Shown here: in pieces, positions 23,989 to 36,460 of the stretch
How the letters are laid out: each line of letters begins with the position of its first letter
Position numbering within the stretch: the first letter of the stretch is position 1
Assembly (NCBI GenBank): GCA_902805475.1
Contig: CADCSX010000014.1
Location: forward strand, 186,001-250,000
Reading direction: 5' to 3'
From: Entonaema liquescens
Taxonomy: Eukaryota > Ascomycota > Sordariomycetes > Xylariales > Xylariaceae
Length of the DNA: 64,000 nucleotides
The notes under the pieces: model-generated
Database searches by the model: none
What the model was told of the DNA's origin: nothing
Seen by the model: only the letters and a program-made list of their open reading frames with translations
Translations under genes and position numbers: made by a program

Positions 23989-25213
23989 TTACTCCAGCGC
24001 ATACAACTTCCTCGGCCGCCCTCCCGCGCAAGAGCTAAACTTCCACCAGCGCCCATGCCACGCGCCGGCAATATTCACGAGCCCCCATTTAATCGGCGCG
24101 GGGATCGGCGGCCAATTCGCCCAGGCGCCGTCCTCGGCGGTGCCGTCTAGATTCAGCAGGAAGAACGGCACGACATCCAAAGTCCCGGCTTTGGTCACCG
24201 TAGTCTTGCCCCAGCTCTTGAACGTCGCCGCCGCCTCGTCCGCGGCCGCGGACCCCGGCGGCGGCGCATTCGGGTGGTTAGCCAGGGCGGCGATGGTCGC
24301 GATCTCGCTGTGGAAGTGGGCTTCGAAGGGCTCCCGGAAGGACTCGAGGATAGCGACGAGTTCGGCGCCGTCGAAGGCCGCGGGGTGTGTTCGACGCCGC
24401 GGAGGAACTTCTCGAACTGGGCGAGGCCGGCGAGGAAAGCTTCGTGTTCCTTGTGGGTGTCGGCCCAGATGGTGTTGTCGTTAAGCACAGCCTCGACCTT
24501 GGGGAATAGGGTGGCTTCCTCGTCGTCGTGGTGCGAGGCGACGAACTTGTGCCACGTCAGCGCGTACCCGATGAAGTCGGCCTTGTCGCCGGGCTTGACG
24601 TGCGGCGCTTGCTGGTACACCGAGTTGTAGCCGCGGAGGATGGCGTTGTGCAGGAGGGCCATGTGTGTGGCGCCGGTGGTGAATATATCGGTCTATCGAG
24701 AGGAGGCGGGGGATGGTGTTAGTTGACTTTATACACTAATCCAATATGCCCTTGTGCTTCATGATGTATCGCTCGAAAGGCGAAAGGAAAAGTGGGAAAT
24801 ACATACCTTCTTGGTCTCATATTGAGGAGTTGTCACCAACTTGATAGGTGCATCAGCCCAAGCTACGCTGCCCGCCGTGGCGGGATCTAATGCCGGAGCA
24901 GTCATGAAGAAAGGCGATCGTGTAAGAAAGAGGCCGATTAAGATGGGAATAGCAATAAGAATAGGTCTATCCAGGATGCTTCGGCGCTGATACTTCACCG
25001 GGGGTTCCATCTTGAAGAAGGAGTACAAGCTGGGTTCGAGAGTGTCGTGGTAGGACAGCCTGCTTTTATCTACAGTACATAAGGGTGTTGCAGACACAAG
25101 CTACAAACTGCAACGATACATAAAAACTTACGCAAGTTCTCGCTGGCGCCAATAGCAAATCGAGCGTTAAACATTGGTCCGGGGAGCTCCTCGTACGAGG
25201 GGGAACATGCCAT
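23989..25213 (-). CDS. hemerythrin (HHE) domain protein with N-terminal membrane segment, frame-shifted
   Basis: HHE cation-binding four-helix protein that may bind a di-iron centre. Proposed exons: 25213-25132, 25069-24807 and 24692-23989. The introns (62 and 114 nt) join in frame and create TTPQYETKKTDIFTTGATHM, typical of fungal members. Metal-ligand candidates are in HMALLHN, WHKFVASHHDDEE, HKEHE and EAHFHSE. Upstream of the domain is a hydrophobic segment (ILIAIPILIGLFL), unusual for this mostly soluble family. After FLRGVEHTP the conserved frame continues only if one base is added in the C-run at 24382-24385. The corrected length is about 349 aa. The first exon is less certain; an in-frame ATG at 25010 would keep the membrane segment. 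The C-terminus (WANWPPIPAPIKWG..) is also conserved in style. Confidence 0.8.
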
Positions 25214-26448
25214 GGACCATAGCTAATGCGTGACACCATTGGACACGATAGCATAAGAGACAGCTAAGCTTGGCCCCTGTTCGATGCAGATTTGCTGAGT
25301 AAATCCGGACGTTCCATTGGATACCACAGCGTCAGGACCGAAGCTAGCAGGGATATAAGAGCTTTCGTGCTGGCGGGATAGACCCGAATAAGATCGGAGT
25401 CGAAATTCAGTTTCATCCAAGATTTCTTGAATTGTGTATATGTGTATTTTCTTAACCTTTTTACTTAATATGGAAATATATATATACATACATACCTACC
25501 TACCTAGGTAGCGTTTGCGTCAACTGCCGTGGTAATTATTAATCATAGAATATTGGCTAAGATCTACCTTTTACAGACGAATCGTAAAGCGTCACCTGTG
25601 GCTTAGGAATCCGAATGCCAGCGGAGGTTCACTTGGCATATCCCTAAAGGTAGTTTACCACCGAAGGCCGAGGGGGTTATAAGCCGATGATTAAATAAAA
25701 TTTACCTTTAGAATAGTTGACATACGGAATTACTCTGTACCCTCCTCGCGCTTCGGAGGATACTTAGGAAGCCGAGTATATTACGGAGCAGTACATTTAA
25801 ACCAACACCGAGTAAGACTGGCAAGGAATACGCATTCATCTCCTTGGCTAAATAAATTCAAGAATGAAGAAGGCATAGGCCTCTACTAATAAGTAAGACA
25901 GGCATCTTACAGATGGAGTATCCGCCATTAACCATCACTAGTAGAAATTAAACGCGAAGGTACACTTGACACTATGATTACAAGTAATTAAATACTTTAT
26001 TCGTTGCTGTTTCGCTTGACGAAGGTCAGCACTGTAACTTTACTGTCCCCTATCCTAGGACCAGCCAGATAATGATGCGCGCATATGAATGGGCGTCTTT
26101 CCTGTATACCCCACCACCAACCTATAGGCGGTTATGATATGTAGAGGCATGGAGACCGGACCAACGCCGTCGAAAATGCAAGAGTCTTGAGTGGTATAGC
26201 GATATGCTGTGCTTACCGTCTAGCCTCAACCTCAACCTCTTCTTTTATCATGATAGTCACAGACCGTAACTCTACCTTCGTGTTAAGTTGTAGCCTCACA
26301 GGCTAAATATAATCCCACCGTAAGGGCAAATCACTTCTTACTCAATGGTGGGTGGCGTAAAGGGTAGAGGCATGCTCATCCCGTAATAACCAAGTACCTC
26401 TTATGCAACTTGGTCTCCGTGTGGAGTTAGATGTGGAAAAGAAGCAAC
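25214..26448. other. intergenic, no gene seen
   Basis: AT-rich DNA between the 5' end of the hemerythrin gene and the 3' end of EDC3. It holds TACCTACCTACCTAGGTAG at 25496-25514 and no recognisable coding segment. A minus-strand frame at 25223-25489 has no domain. Confidence 0.55.
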
Positions 26449-28721
26449 TCAGTCTTCGTCTCCTCCTGGTTGGTATCGTAGCTCTAATACCCATTTATCG
26501 TCAAAATCGATACCGCGTCGGATTTTAGTTGCTACCTTACGCCAAATGACCGGTCCGAGCCCGATATCAGCTAGGAATAGCTTCCACTCCCCTACCATGC
26601 CGATGTCTTGGTCATCGCCCGCCTCCAGCGCCTTCAGCAGACCAACTTTAGGTGCACCGAGGGCAACTACGTAGCGGGGGTGGACGTAGAGCTTAGCTCC
26701 GTCGATGACGTTCACACGACCAGTTTGGGGCTCAATGCCACTTGGCAGATCGATTGCCATAACAAAAGCTTCGTTTCTGTTCGACCATTCCATAAGCTCG
26801 TATGTAGTGGCCTGATCCGACTTTCGGAGCTCTTCGAATGGCGTCGTAAGGCCTAGGAGTGCATCAATAATTAGGGTGACGAAACCTTGCGAAGCTGTCT
26901 CTAAAGTGTTACTAGCTTGGCTGACATGCTCGAAAAGCTCCGACTTAGTGAAGATGATGCCGCCAAAGTTACGGAGGAGACGAGCTTGCTTTCTGATATC
27001 CTCCAACAGCTCGCGCTCCCGCTCGATGCCAACCACACACACCAAGACATTAATTCCATGGTTTCGAAGGTGGCGAGCAGCCGCTAAGGCACGAATCCCG
27101 GACTTGTTGTTACCAGCGAGCACGACAACGGTGGTCATACTCGGTGGCGATGTTGCAGCGGCACGAAGTCTAATGGCGGGATCATCAAGAACACGCATTA
27201 CGGCTTCTGTGATGCCACGACCTGCATTTTCGGCCAAAAGGTCCTCGCTGAATCCAAATTCATGACGTGCCACATTCTCAAGCGTCTGCATCGGAAGGTG
27301 GGCAATAGCCTCGATTCGTCGGTTAGAATTTACAGTATAGAATCCGCTAGGAGTTGATGTGCCCTGCTTAGGAAATAGCTAATTAGCAAACTTCATAAAA
27401 TAAGATAAATGGAGAAGAACGGATTAATTTACCCCTGAATTGACTCGACTCGAGCCAGCAACACTTGCTGTGGTGCTGGCCTTGCGAGACTGTGAACGCC
27501 GCGTCATGGATAATCGAGAGTCGCCACGGAGTCGAGAATTACGTCCGCTACCCTCTACCACACTTGCACGATCACCTCCATTGGCGAGATCATCATCAGC
27601 TTCACTCTTCCAGTAGTCACCAGGGGCCTCTTTTGGTTTAGATGCTGACGAAGGAAGATCCAAAACATTCTCGCTATAATGTAGATTCTTTCCACCGGCC
27701 GTTCCAGGCTTTGGTCGAGGGAGACGGTTATGGGACACTAAGCGTTCAGCTTCATCGATTTGATCCTGCTCTTTCATCTCGTCAAATATCTTTCTCTTAT
27801 CAAATTTAGCAAGACTTCCTTCAAAGTCAAAGTCTCCAGCTTCTTGCACGTCTGTAACGTCCTCTGAAGCCCAACCATTTTCGGCAGTTCCCTCTATTCT
27901 ACTTTTCTGGGTCTTCTTTAACGCTGCAAATGGCTGGAACGACTTAGTTGATTCAAGTATAGGCGTCTCTCTCCAACCAGCACCTCGGTTTGTTTGCTGC
28001 GCTGGGGAACCATTGCTATCAGCCACCTTGTTCCTGCGTCGACCCCTGCCTCGTGTGCCTCTGCGATTGTCTTTTCGGGGGTCGGATGGTTCGCTAGGCA
28101 CGGTTGGAGCCGGTTGGGCCTTGGGTTCTGTCACAGTGTTTCGTCTGGACTTTGGGGTCGGGGAAATGCGAAGTCTGGCCGTAGATGAATTAAGCGTAGT
28201 GGTGACAGCTGCGTCGGTCACCTCATCAGGGGAAGAGTATGTCAAGCGATCGGCGGGATTAGGTATGACTGGAGGATCCCGCTTTTCGGCGATATTTGGT
28301 TGAGCATGATAGCGTGGGTCACGACGAGGAGCCGTGCCCGCCCTAGGAGTCAGGCTTAGAATTGCAGGGTCTTGGAAGGCCGAGGGAGGTGCCGTGGTTG
28401 ACGTAGGTGTAATTTCGGAGGATGCAAAGGCAGTATTTGAAGTTAGGGAAATATCGCTAACATTGCTGGCGCTGATGACTATTCGTCCGAAGAATTGGTT
28501 TGTATCTACTGCCACGGCTACTTTCTGTTAGCTTATGGTCATGCTTAAGTCTCCCTTTAACAATATTCCATTATGAACTCACCTTGGTCTAGTTCAAGGT
28601 GCTGCTGGGGGACAAGACCGGTTAATATTCCCTGGATTCGTTGGCCGAATGGTTCTTTAAGCACTACCATATAATAGCTTCCAAGCCACTTCGATACATT
28701 AGCATTCTCGGCCATTGTCAT
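26449..28721 (-). CDS. EDC3: enhancer of mRNA decapping Edc3
   Basis: Cytoplasmic P-body scaffold that stimulates Dcp1/Dcp2 decapping. Exons: 28721-28583, 28520-27433 and 27363-26449 (713 aa). The first intron can end at either of two nearby AGs (28521 or 28518) without frame loss, and the second can begin exon 3 at 27366 or 27363. Domains in order: an Lsm-like domain in the first 65 or so residues (WLGSYYMVVLKEPFGQRIQG), a long disordered Ser/Thr/Arg-rich linker with GRGRRRNK, an FDF motif region at about 276-310 (AGDFDFEGSLAKFDK), and a C-terminal YjeF_N Rossmann domain (MQTLENVARHEF, NAGRGITEAV, VVVLAGNNKSG, IDLPSGIEP). This domain order is diagnostic. A second ATG lies two codons in. Confidence 0.93.
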
Positions 28722-30002
28722 TTCTTAGACTGAACCGTGAATTCTTAGACTCCTCTAAGGGAAGGTAACAGTCGCCTGACGCGTCTAGTATTTGTAAATT
28801 CTCATGTGGAATGTCTCGGACGACTAACCCTGCCGCTCAATACGTATGCGATAGAATTTGTAACTGAGCAGGTCGCTCCCTTGTTAGACTCTTGTTTTCT
28901 ACCTGTTGTATATTAAAGAGTAGTGAATCTTCGGGAGGGTCAAGGTTGCTTATAAGCTGTTATGTCGGGATAATGACTTGAATGTAAGTTACTTCACAGT
29001 TACAAGTACTCTTTTCGTTTTTCGGGGGTTGGTTCGGTATTTCGCCTGGAGAAAGAGGCTGTAGTATATTCCAAGTCCAGTAACATCAAACCATGCTCAG
29101 GAGTAGAAACTATACGAGTCTGGATTCTCCGAGGAAACCCTCAGAGATAGGAACCAATGAGTGCGTTGTAACCTTGGATATGGTGGGTATATCGTGTAAC
29201 TCGAGAGTTATCTTTTGTATCTATCGCCGTTGGCGCGACGATCGAAGTCGAAACGAGGAAAACTGAATCGGGTACTAGATGGGTACGTCTCTAGCACAAG
29301 TCGCATCAACGTTCAAAGCCGTCGTAGTCGCAGACCGTGGCATTGACGGAATGCTTCAGCCACAAATACTTTGAGTAATAATAGACAATCGCCTAATTAC
29401 GCGAAACGCAAAGGGTGGTTGGATTTGCTGTAAATAACCTCGTATGTTGAATGTAATGCTGCCTTCAGGTAGAAACAAATCGTTGTACTTTTAGGTCTTT
29501 TGTCGTTGGACTACAATTAGTCTAAGCTTCTCACTTATCGATAACGCCGTTGCGACCCACAGTGACAGCACCAATCACATGTAAAGCGATTTCCTAGCTA
29601 AGTAGTACCTACCTGCCTACGTACCTAGGTATCTTATATATACCTATTTATTTATTGGCTCGTGAATGCACATGTACGTTACGCATATATAATACCTGCA
29701 TGTATGTTATGTGAAGGTAGTAAGGGGTGCATTAGTATAATAGTATTTAGACCTATATATACCCTATATGATATAGAATAGACATCCCCTGGAGCTGAGA
29801 TAACCTTTTATACTGGCCAATAACCTTGGAAGTCTATTTGACACTACCTCATCTAATGCGTTTATGCTAGCGATAAGACGACGCTTGAGGATTCCCTATC
29901 TATTGTATTTTGCTTAGGACTTCGGCAAGCCAATCAAGGGATTATGCTGATGCTGCTTGAATGCTACTAACTATATCGTCAAACTTCATAATTGTGCACG
30001 CC
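28722..30002. other. intergenic, EDC3 promoter side
   Basis: Contains the EDC3 promoter and the 3' flank of PIF1. TACCTACCTGCC and ACGTACCTAGGTAT lie at 29606-29633. Only short meaningless frames were seen. Confidence 0.55.
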
Positions 30003-32630
30003 TCAACCGTACGCTGCCATGGCCTCTTCATCATCGTCTAGGTCGATTACATCCACATGCTTCGCCCTGGAAGGCACCGAAGTTCCCTTGGCAGCAAAAT
30101 CTGCAATTGACACTGGCTTCTTCGGCTTGATTGCAGATTCCGCGCTGTAAAGTTTGTTGTAAAATCCTATGACTCGAGGGTGAGCCATCACTTTCTTGCT
30201 GTCAAAACGTAATACTTGGAGCCCCTGTTTGCTCACAGCTCGACTAAGCGCAACATACGCCTGTCCCTTCTCGAATACCTTGCCAAGATCGACCTTGACT
30301 CTCTCTAGAGTCTGGCCTTGCGCCTTATGTATAGAGAGAGCCCAAGCAAGAATAAGAGGTAGCTGTTTGCGGGCTGCTTGGACCTCACCAGTAGGTAATT
30401 CGACCTTCCAATCTTCTGGGATGCAAAGCAGGATTCTGTGAGTTCCATCCGTTGCTGTGAATCGGACAACAGGGTACTCTTTGCTGTCCTTCATTCCTTC
30501 GATGTCGCGACTATATGCTTTGATTTTCTTCTTGGCGCGAGCATCTCCATCTCCTTCATCAGCTGATTCGACCTCATCACGAGCACCCCAAAGCTCAAAT
30601 GTAGCTTCGTTCATGAATCCGACAACCTTGCCAAGCGAACCATTCACCAAAGTATCGTCCATGTTCTTGATCAGCATTACCTGAGCACCCTTCTTCAAAT
30701 CCATAGCTTTGGGAGCCATCATATTTGAAAGCAACCTTTCTCGAAGATTAGGGTCGCCAGTATCATACGATTCGTAATGATATATCTCCCCAGGAAGATT
30801 TCGCAATCGGGATTCGTTGGACCTTTCAACCTCCTGGCGGGTCGGAAATCTAAGAGCAAAGTTAGTGAGCTGTCTGAACAGTTTTCTAGGGAAACAAGTA
30901 CAATTCAGTGACTTCAAGACCATCATTAAATTCTAACGGTCGGGAGAGATCTTTGAATGTCCGAACCGTGGCCTCGCTGATTCGACCAAGGCGCATCTCA
31001 TTCAACATATTGGCAAAATCTAACCAGATATTAGTAGCGATCACCTATGAGACAGATCGATGAGATTATTATAAAACTTACCAGGGTCTTTTTGACGGAA
31101 GACCTGTGTTAATCCAATAGTATGGTCAATAGATGTGTTCCAAGTCGCGGCCTCGAATGCGAATTTGGTATCTTTTGCCTCCATCAGGGACAGGGGCAAC
31201 TGGAAAAAGTCGCCCGTAATGACCAACTGGATACCGCCCCAAGGCCGACCATTGTTTCGAATAGTGCGTGCTATTTGCGCCAGCTTATCAAAGAGTTCGC
31301 CATCAACCATGGAAACTTCATCAATGATAAGAGTCCTCGTCCGGAGCCATCGGTTCTTCGCTTTGGGATTGCGCCGAATTTTCTTGACAAGCGTAGTCAC
31401 ATCTTCCTTCCCGAGGCCGATACCAGCAAAACTATGTAGTGTCATACCACCGATATTGCAAGCAGCAAGACCAGTAGAGGCTGTCACACTAAGGCGTTCT
31501 GGATCTCGAGCCCACTTCTTCTTCAGCTCTGCGATGATGGCTCGCATCAATACAGATTTACCAGTACCAGCCGGACCAGTAAAGAACACGCTTTGGTTCT
31601 TCTGTATGACTAAATCGATTACGTGCTGTTGTTCAGTACTCAATGATATGGCGGATGCCTTGGCCTTGTGTTTGGAGTGGTTTTCCATGGCAGCACGAGT
31701 CTCTTCTGAATCAGCTCCAGATTTTTTATTCTGATTCTTCAGCTGCTTCCGACGCTCATTCATGTCTTTCTGTGTCGTGTCCCAATATGACTCACTGTTT
31801 TTCTTAGAGGCCGAAGTAACGGTGGGGTTTCCCAATTTGGTGTCATGATGAAATGATCGTGCAGAAACAGTAGTCGCAGGTGTTTCTCTGAATCCCGAGG
31901 GTAATTTTCTCTTAGGTGCCGGTTGAATAGATTTTGGGACATCATCCGGCGAATCTCGTTTTAATGGTCTCCGAGGGTTCGCCGGGGGGTGGCGATGCTC
32001 TGGCGGTGATGAAGGCCACGACATTTGACTTGTAGGTGGTTGATATGTCGGTGCTGTAGGAGGCTTCGACGCAGTTGGCTTAGCAGGGAGGGATGCAGGA
32101 AGCTGGTATTCTATGTCCAACTCCAAAGTATTATCGTCGCTAAAATCATCTTCTACGAAGTAGGCAGATGTGCCTGTCTTGCCCTGGGGGGCACGAGCAG
32201 AGGTTGACACTTCTTGGAACGATCCTGCGTTACCACATAACGAAGCCACGCTGCTGAAGCGTTCGTTGATGCTTCGGGTCGAGGTGGAGGGAGCAATTGG
32301 TTTGTATTGACGATGAGATTGCTGTACATTATAAGATCTGGATTGTAATGGTTTGTTGCTACTTGCTGCCTTCATAGACCCCGACGCGCTGCCAGACGCC
32401 CACTGAGCAATATCTCCATCATGAGCGGAGGGGCTGCTTGACGGAAATAATTCCTTTGCGAGTTTCTTATTAACGGGCTGTGCGGTCGCCTGCTTTCTTT
32501 CTGCAGCCCTGCTCAACATGGTAATAAGAGAGACAAAGAGATAGGCGGATGCATTCGAGTGTATGCGTGGAAAGGAGTGTCGGGGGCGTAAGGGTCTTGA
32601 AGGCAGGAATCGAAGAAGACCAGCAGTCAT
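30003..32630 (-). CDS. PIF1: ATP-dependent DNA helicase Pif1
   Basis: 5'-3' superfamily 1B helicase that unwinds G-quadruplexes, displaces telomerase and maintains mitochondrial DNA. Exons: 32630-31082, 31019-30902 and 30849-30003; introns of 62 and 52 nt, 837 aa, no frame break. About 330 disordered residues precede the helicase core. Motifs: Walker A GPAGTGKS at about 352-359, Walker [34 protein letters not shown] rebuilt across the second intron, and [10 protein letters not shown] followed by [10 protein letters not shown]. The N-terminus is Arg-rich and lacks acidic residues, and a second in-frame Met (M38, at 32519) starts MLSRAAERK. It is divergent with LIG4. Confidence 0.95.
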
Positions 32631-33402
32631 ACAGGAATTCCGAGACTGCTTGGTATGATGTAGGTTTCTCGGGTCAATTGGGTTAATTGGGTCGTGTTGA
32701 CTTTACAAGGGATCGGGAGTGTTTGTCCAAGGGTTGCCGGCGTGTTCCTGCCCAAACAGTGGGCTAGGAAATACATTCAGCTTGTATTATTTGTAGGGAT
32801 ATCACCTTCCGCCTGTATTAAAAGTAAATCAATCCTCCTCGGCGCGTTGATACGCGTTGATTGAACCCCACACTAAAATTTAATGTGCATAAGCCGCACC
32901 GATTAATGTGGCCAATAGGGCTTAAAGCACAGCTGTTTCAATGTTACGTACATACAAAGTACTTGCACGTGGAGGTTGTTGTAACTGCCAAATCTGTAAT
33001 ATACACTGGTACCTCCTAACGTGTACCTGTGTACAAAGATAGGTACCGACGTCACTCAGGGACCAGGGGAGTCAGACCCAATAGGCAGAACACCACCTGG
33101 GCAGGCAACATCACACAGTTTAAAGTTAACATGGAAGTAATCATAAATATTTCAAATCTTACATGTAACTCATCCCATTGATTTTATGATGGCACTTAGA
33201 TTCGAAAGATAAACTTGTAACGATTGAAGCATTAACTCAAGTCTTCACACCTAGCTTTGTCTGATATCCTTGAGCCAAGTCCCATCCTTCTCAATTACAC
33301 ATTTAACATTACATAGCTGTACCCATCCCTCAATGGTATATCAGATTGACAATCTACAGCTACAATTCTAATTTGAGCGACTCAAAAAAAAGAAAAGAAA
33401 AA
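32631..33402. promoter_or_regulatory. shared divergent promoter of PIF1 and LIG4
   Basis: 772 bp between the two start codons, with no coding potential. It must carry both promoters. It contains a doubled CGCGTTGA at 32843-32860 with a perfect ACGCGT. Confidence 0.7.
32843..32860. promoter_or_regulatory. doubled CGCGTTGA with MCB (ACGCGT) box
   Basis: CGCGTTGA occurs twice, 10 bp apart, at 32843-32850 and 32853-32860. The second copy overlaps ACGCGT at 32852-32857. ACGCGT is the core site of the MBF factor, which drives G1/S genes for replication and repair in yeasts. The role here is inferred. Confidence 0.5.
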
Positions 33403-36400
33403 ATGAGCCAGCGGCGTGGAAAGATACGAGACGCCGGGGCCGAGGATGAGGAGCGCCGTCAGTATGAGACGGGAGGACAGACACTCCAAGAGCTAGACGC
33501 GAAGTAAGTCCTTAGGGATCAAATTCGAATAAACATACCTATTCTAAGGTATACAAACTAACATAGTTTCAAGATATCCAAACCGACCCAAGAATCACTC
33601 ACGAACATTATTCTTTTCAGATTTATACAAAGATCTCTTCAACCCTCTGAGTGACAACAAACCACAAGCCGGCCCCAAACTTGCACGTACCAGAGCCGCA
33701 TCTCAAAAACAGAATAAGCTCTCCCCGCATGAGCAAAAACGTAATATCATTGAACGCTTCATTTCAAGATGGCGCACAGAAGTGGGAAACGACATCTACC
33801 CTGCTATGCGCTTGATCCTATCCAATTCCGACCGTGACAGGGGAATGTATGGACTCAAGGAGAGCAATATTAGCAGGCTACTCGTAAAGTTGATGAGAAT
33901 CGACAGGAACTCCGAAGATGGCTATGATCTTCTACATTGGAAGATGCCAAGCAAGTCGGCAGCTGGTCGGGCTGCAGGTGACTTCACCGGGAGATGTTTT
34001 GATGTCCTATCGAAAAGACCCATGCGCATAGAACCCGGGGATATGCGTATTGCTGAAGTCAATGAGATGCTAGACAAGCTGGCGGCGGCATCCGGCGAGA
34101 GCGAGCAGTTGCCGATATTCGAAATCTTCTATCAACGCATGAACCCGGAAGAATTGAAATGGCTTATTCGCATCATCTTGAAACATATGAGGGTGGGAGC
34201 TACCGAGAGGACGTTTTTGGATGTATGGCATCCTGACGCACAGGATCTATTCAGTGTATCTTCAAGTCTCCGCCAAGTTTGTTGGGATCTCTACGACCCC
34301 AAATTTCGTCTCACTGACGGACAAACAAATGTCACTTTGATGCAATGCTTCCAACCTATGCTCTGTCACTATCAGATGTCCACCTCTTTCCAGAAGATGG
34401 TCGATAAGCTCAACTCAGTAAATCGGGTGGAAGGTGACGATGAGTTCTGGATAGAAGAGAAGTTGGATGGCGAGCGGATGCAACTACATATGGAGGAAGA
34501 TGACGATGTCCCTGGTGGCAAGAGATTTAAGTTCTGGTCCAGGAAGGCCAAAGACTATACTTACCTCTACGGTGAGAGCTTTGAAGATGCCAACTCATCA
34601 CTAACTCGTCATCTTCAGGATGCTTTTGCCCCCGGTGTGAGGAACATTATCTTGGATGGCGAAATGATAGTGTGGGATCCTGAACTTGACAAGGTGTTGA
34701 AATTTGGTACCTTGAAGACGGCAGCCATCGCAGAACAGCAGAACCCTCACAAGGATAATGCTCCTCGGCCAGTACTTCGCGTCTTTGATATCCTATACTT
34801 AAACGACCAACCCCTGACGCAATATACCCTACGAGATCGACGAAACGCACTTGAGAAAGCGGTCCCGGGAGTGCCGTTTCGGTTAGAAGTTCATAAATAC
34901 GACACGGCCAACTCGGCAGATGTAATTGAGCCGATGCTGCGCAAAATTGTCTCGGACGCTTCCGAGGGTTTAGTTATCAAAAACCCCAGGTCTATGTATA
35001 CTCTTGCCGACCGTAGTGACAACTGGATCAAGGTCAAACCAGAGTATATGAGCGGTTTCGGCGAGTCAGTAGAAGTTATTATCATTGGGGGTTACTACGG
35101 GTCTGGCCACCGTGGTGGTGTGTTGGGCTCATTTCTCTGTGGACTCCGCGCCTCGGAAAATGACATAAAGGCCGGGGCAAAATCAGAAACATGCTACAGT
35201 TTTGTGAAAGTCGGCGGTGGGTTTAGCGCAGAAGACCTCGCAGAGATACGGCATCTCACAGAAGGCAAGTGGAAGCCTTGGGACCCAAAGAAGCCACCGA
35301 GCGAGTATATACAACTTGCCGGTGGAGATAAATATCAGATTCTTCGACCTGATGTTTGGATTCGCCCAAGCGAATCGCTTGTCATTTCTGTCAAGGCTGC
35401 CAGTGCTGGGGAATCGGATCAGTTTGCTAAGGGCATTACGTTGCGATTTCCCCGGTTCAGGGGTATGCGGCTTGACAGAAGCTGGGACTCATGTCTAGAC
35501 TTTCAGGGCTTTTTGGATATGAAGGCACGTGCCGAAAAGGAGAATGAGGAGAAGGCTATGAAGATGGAGTCCCACAGGAAACGAATAACCAAGCGGGCTA
35601 AAAGAGATCGTTATCGCGGGCCAGGATAATACCGCTCCAGCCATATTTGAGGGACCAAAACCAAAGTGTTCGAGGGACTGGAGTTCTGCGTTTTAACAGA
35701 TTGCACAACGCCTGTTAAAAAGTCGAAGACACAGCTCGAGACTCTGATAAAGGAGAACGGCGGCAAGATACACCAGAGAGCCAGTCCGGGAACTAATATG
35801 CTCCTCATTGGCGAGAAGAAAGTAGTTAAAGTAGCCAGCCTGATAAAAGCCGGGGACGTAGACATCATCAGACCGAAATGGATACTCGATTGCCTTGCGC
35901 AGCGCGACAGGGACTTCCTCCTCCCCTTTGAGACGGGACACATCTTCCACGCCACCGAGGCTACGATGCGCCAGGCAGAAGAGAATGTGGACGAATTCGG
36001 CGATAGTTACGCCAGAGATCTGAACTTGAAGGACCTGAGACAGCTGCTCGAGTCTATGCCCAAGAAGGAAGTCATCGTCGGAGAGCCCTTTAACAAGGAA
36101 GAGTTCCTCGACCAGTTGGCCGATCACGGCCACGACATTAATGGTTTAAGGAGCTATATATTCAGAGGCACAAGGGTGCATTTCGCCGAAACAGATGAGG
36201 TCTCGTCTATATCATGTCTCAAGCTCAAGAACTGGGTTAAGTATGGAGGGGGGTCAATAGTTGAGGATCTAGGCGACAAAAGCACAACGCACGTGGTAAT
36301 AATGAGTGACAATGAGACTGGTGAGATGGAACAAGCAGCAGAAGTACGCTCATTTATCAGTACCCGAACCCCTGTTCCCAGAGTAGTCTCACGACAATGG

Positions 36401-36460
36401 GTCGAGGATTGTTGGAAGAATAGGACTACATTAGACGAGGAGAGATATGCACCATTATGA
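33403..36460 (+). CDS. LIG4: DNA ligase IV (non-homologous end joining), with two frame slips
   Basis: ATP-dependent ligase that seals double-strand breaks with its XRCC4/Lif1 partner. Exon 1 is 33403-33503, the intron is 70 nt, and exon 2 is 33574-36460. The start gives MSQRRGKIRDAG and joins to KYPNRPKNHS, the usual family start of the DNA-binding domain. The catalytic lysine is in EEKLDGER (about K330); other ligase motifs are DGEMIVWD, EGLVIKNP and WIKVKPEY. Two BRCT domains follow: FEGLEFCVLTD..DIIRPKWILDC and SYIFRGTRVHF..SRQWVEDCW. Near 35605 the frame shifts, then shifts back near 35650 at an A-run, so about 50 nt read in another frame (EIVIAGQDNTAPAIFEGPK), which suits the linker. 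The net change is zero; about 995 aa. Confidence 0.93.

Noticed and set aside
31122..31734. Plus-strand frames of 105 and 199 codons
   Set aside because: They lie antisense to the PIF1 helicase core, whose motifs are unambiguous.
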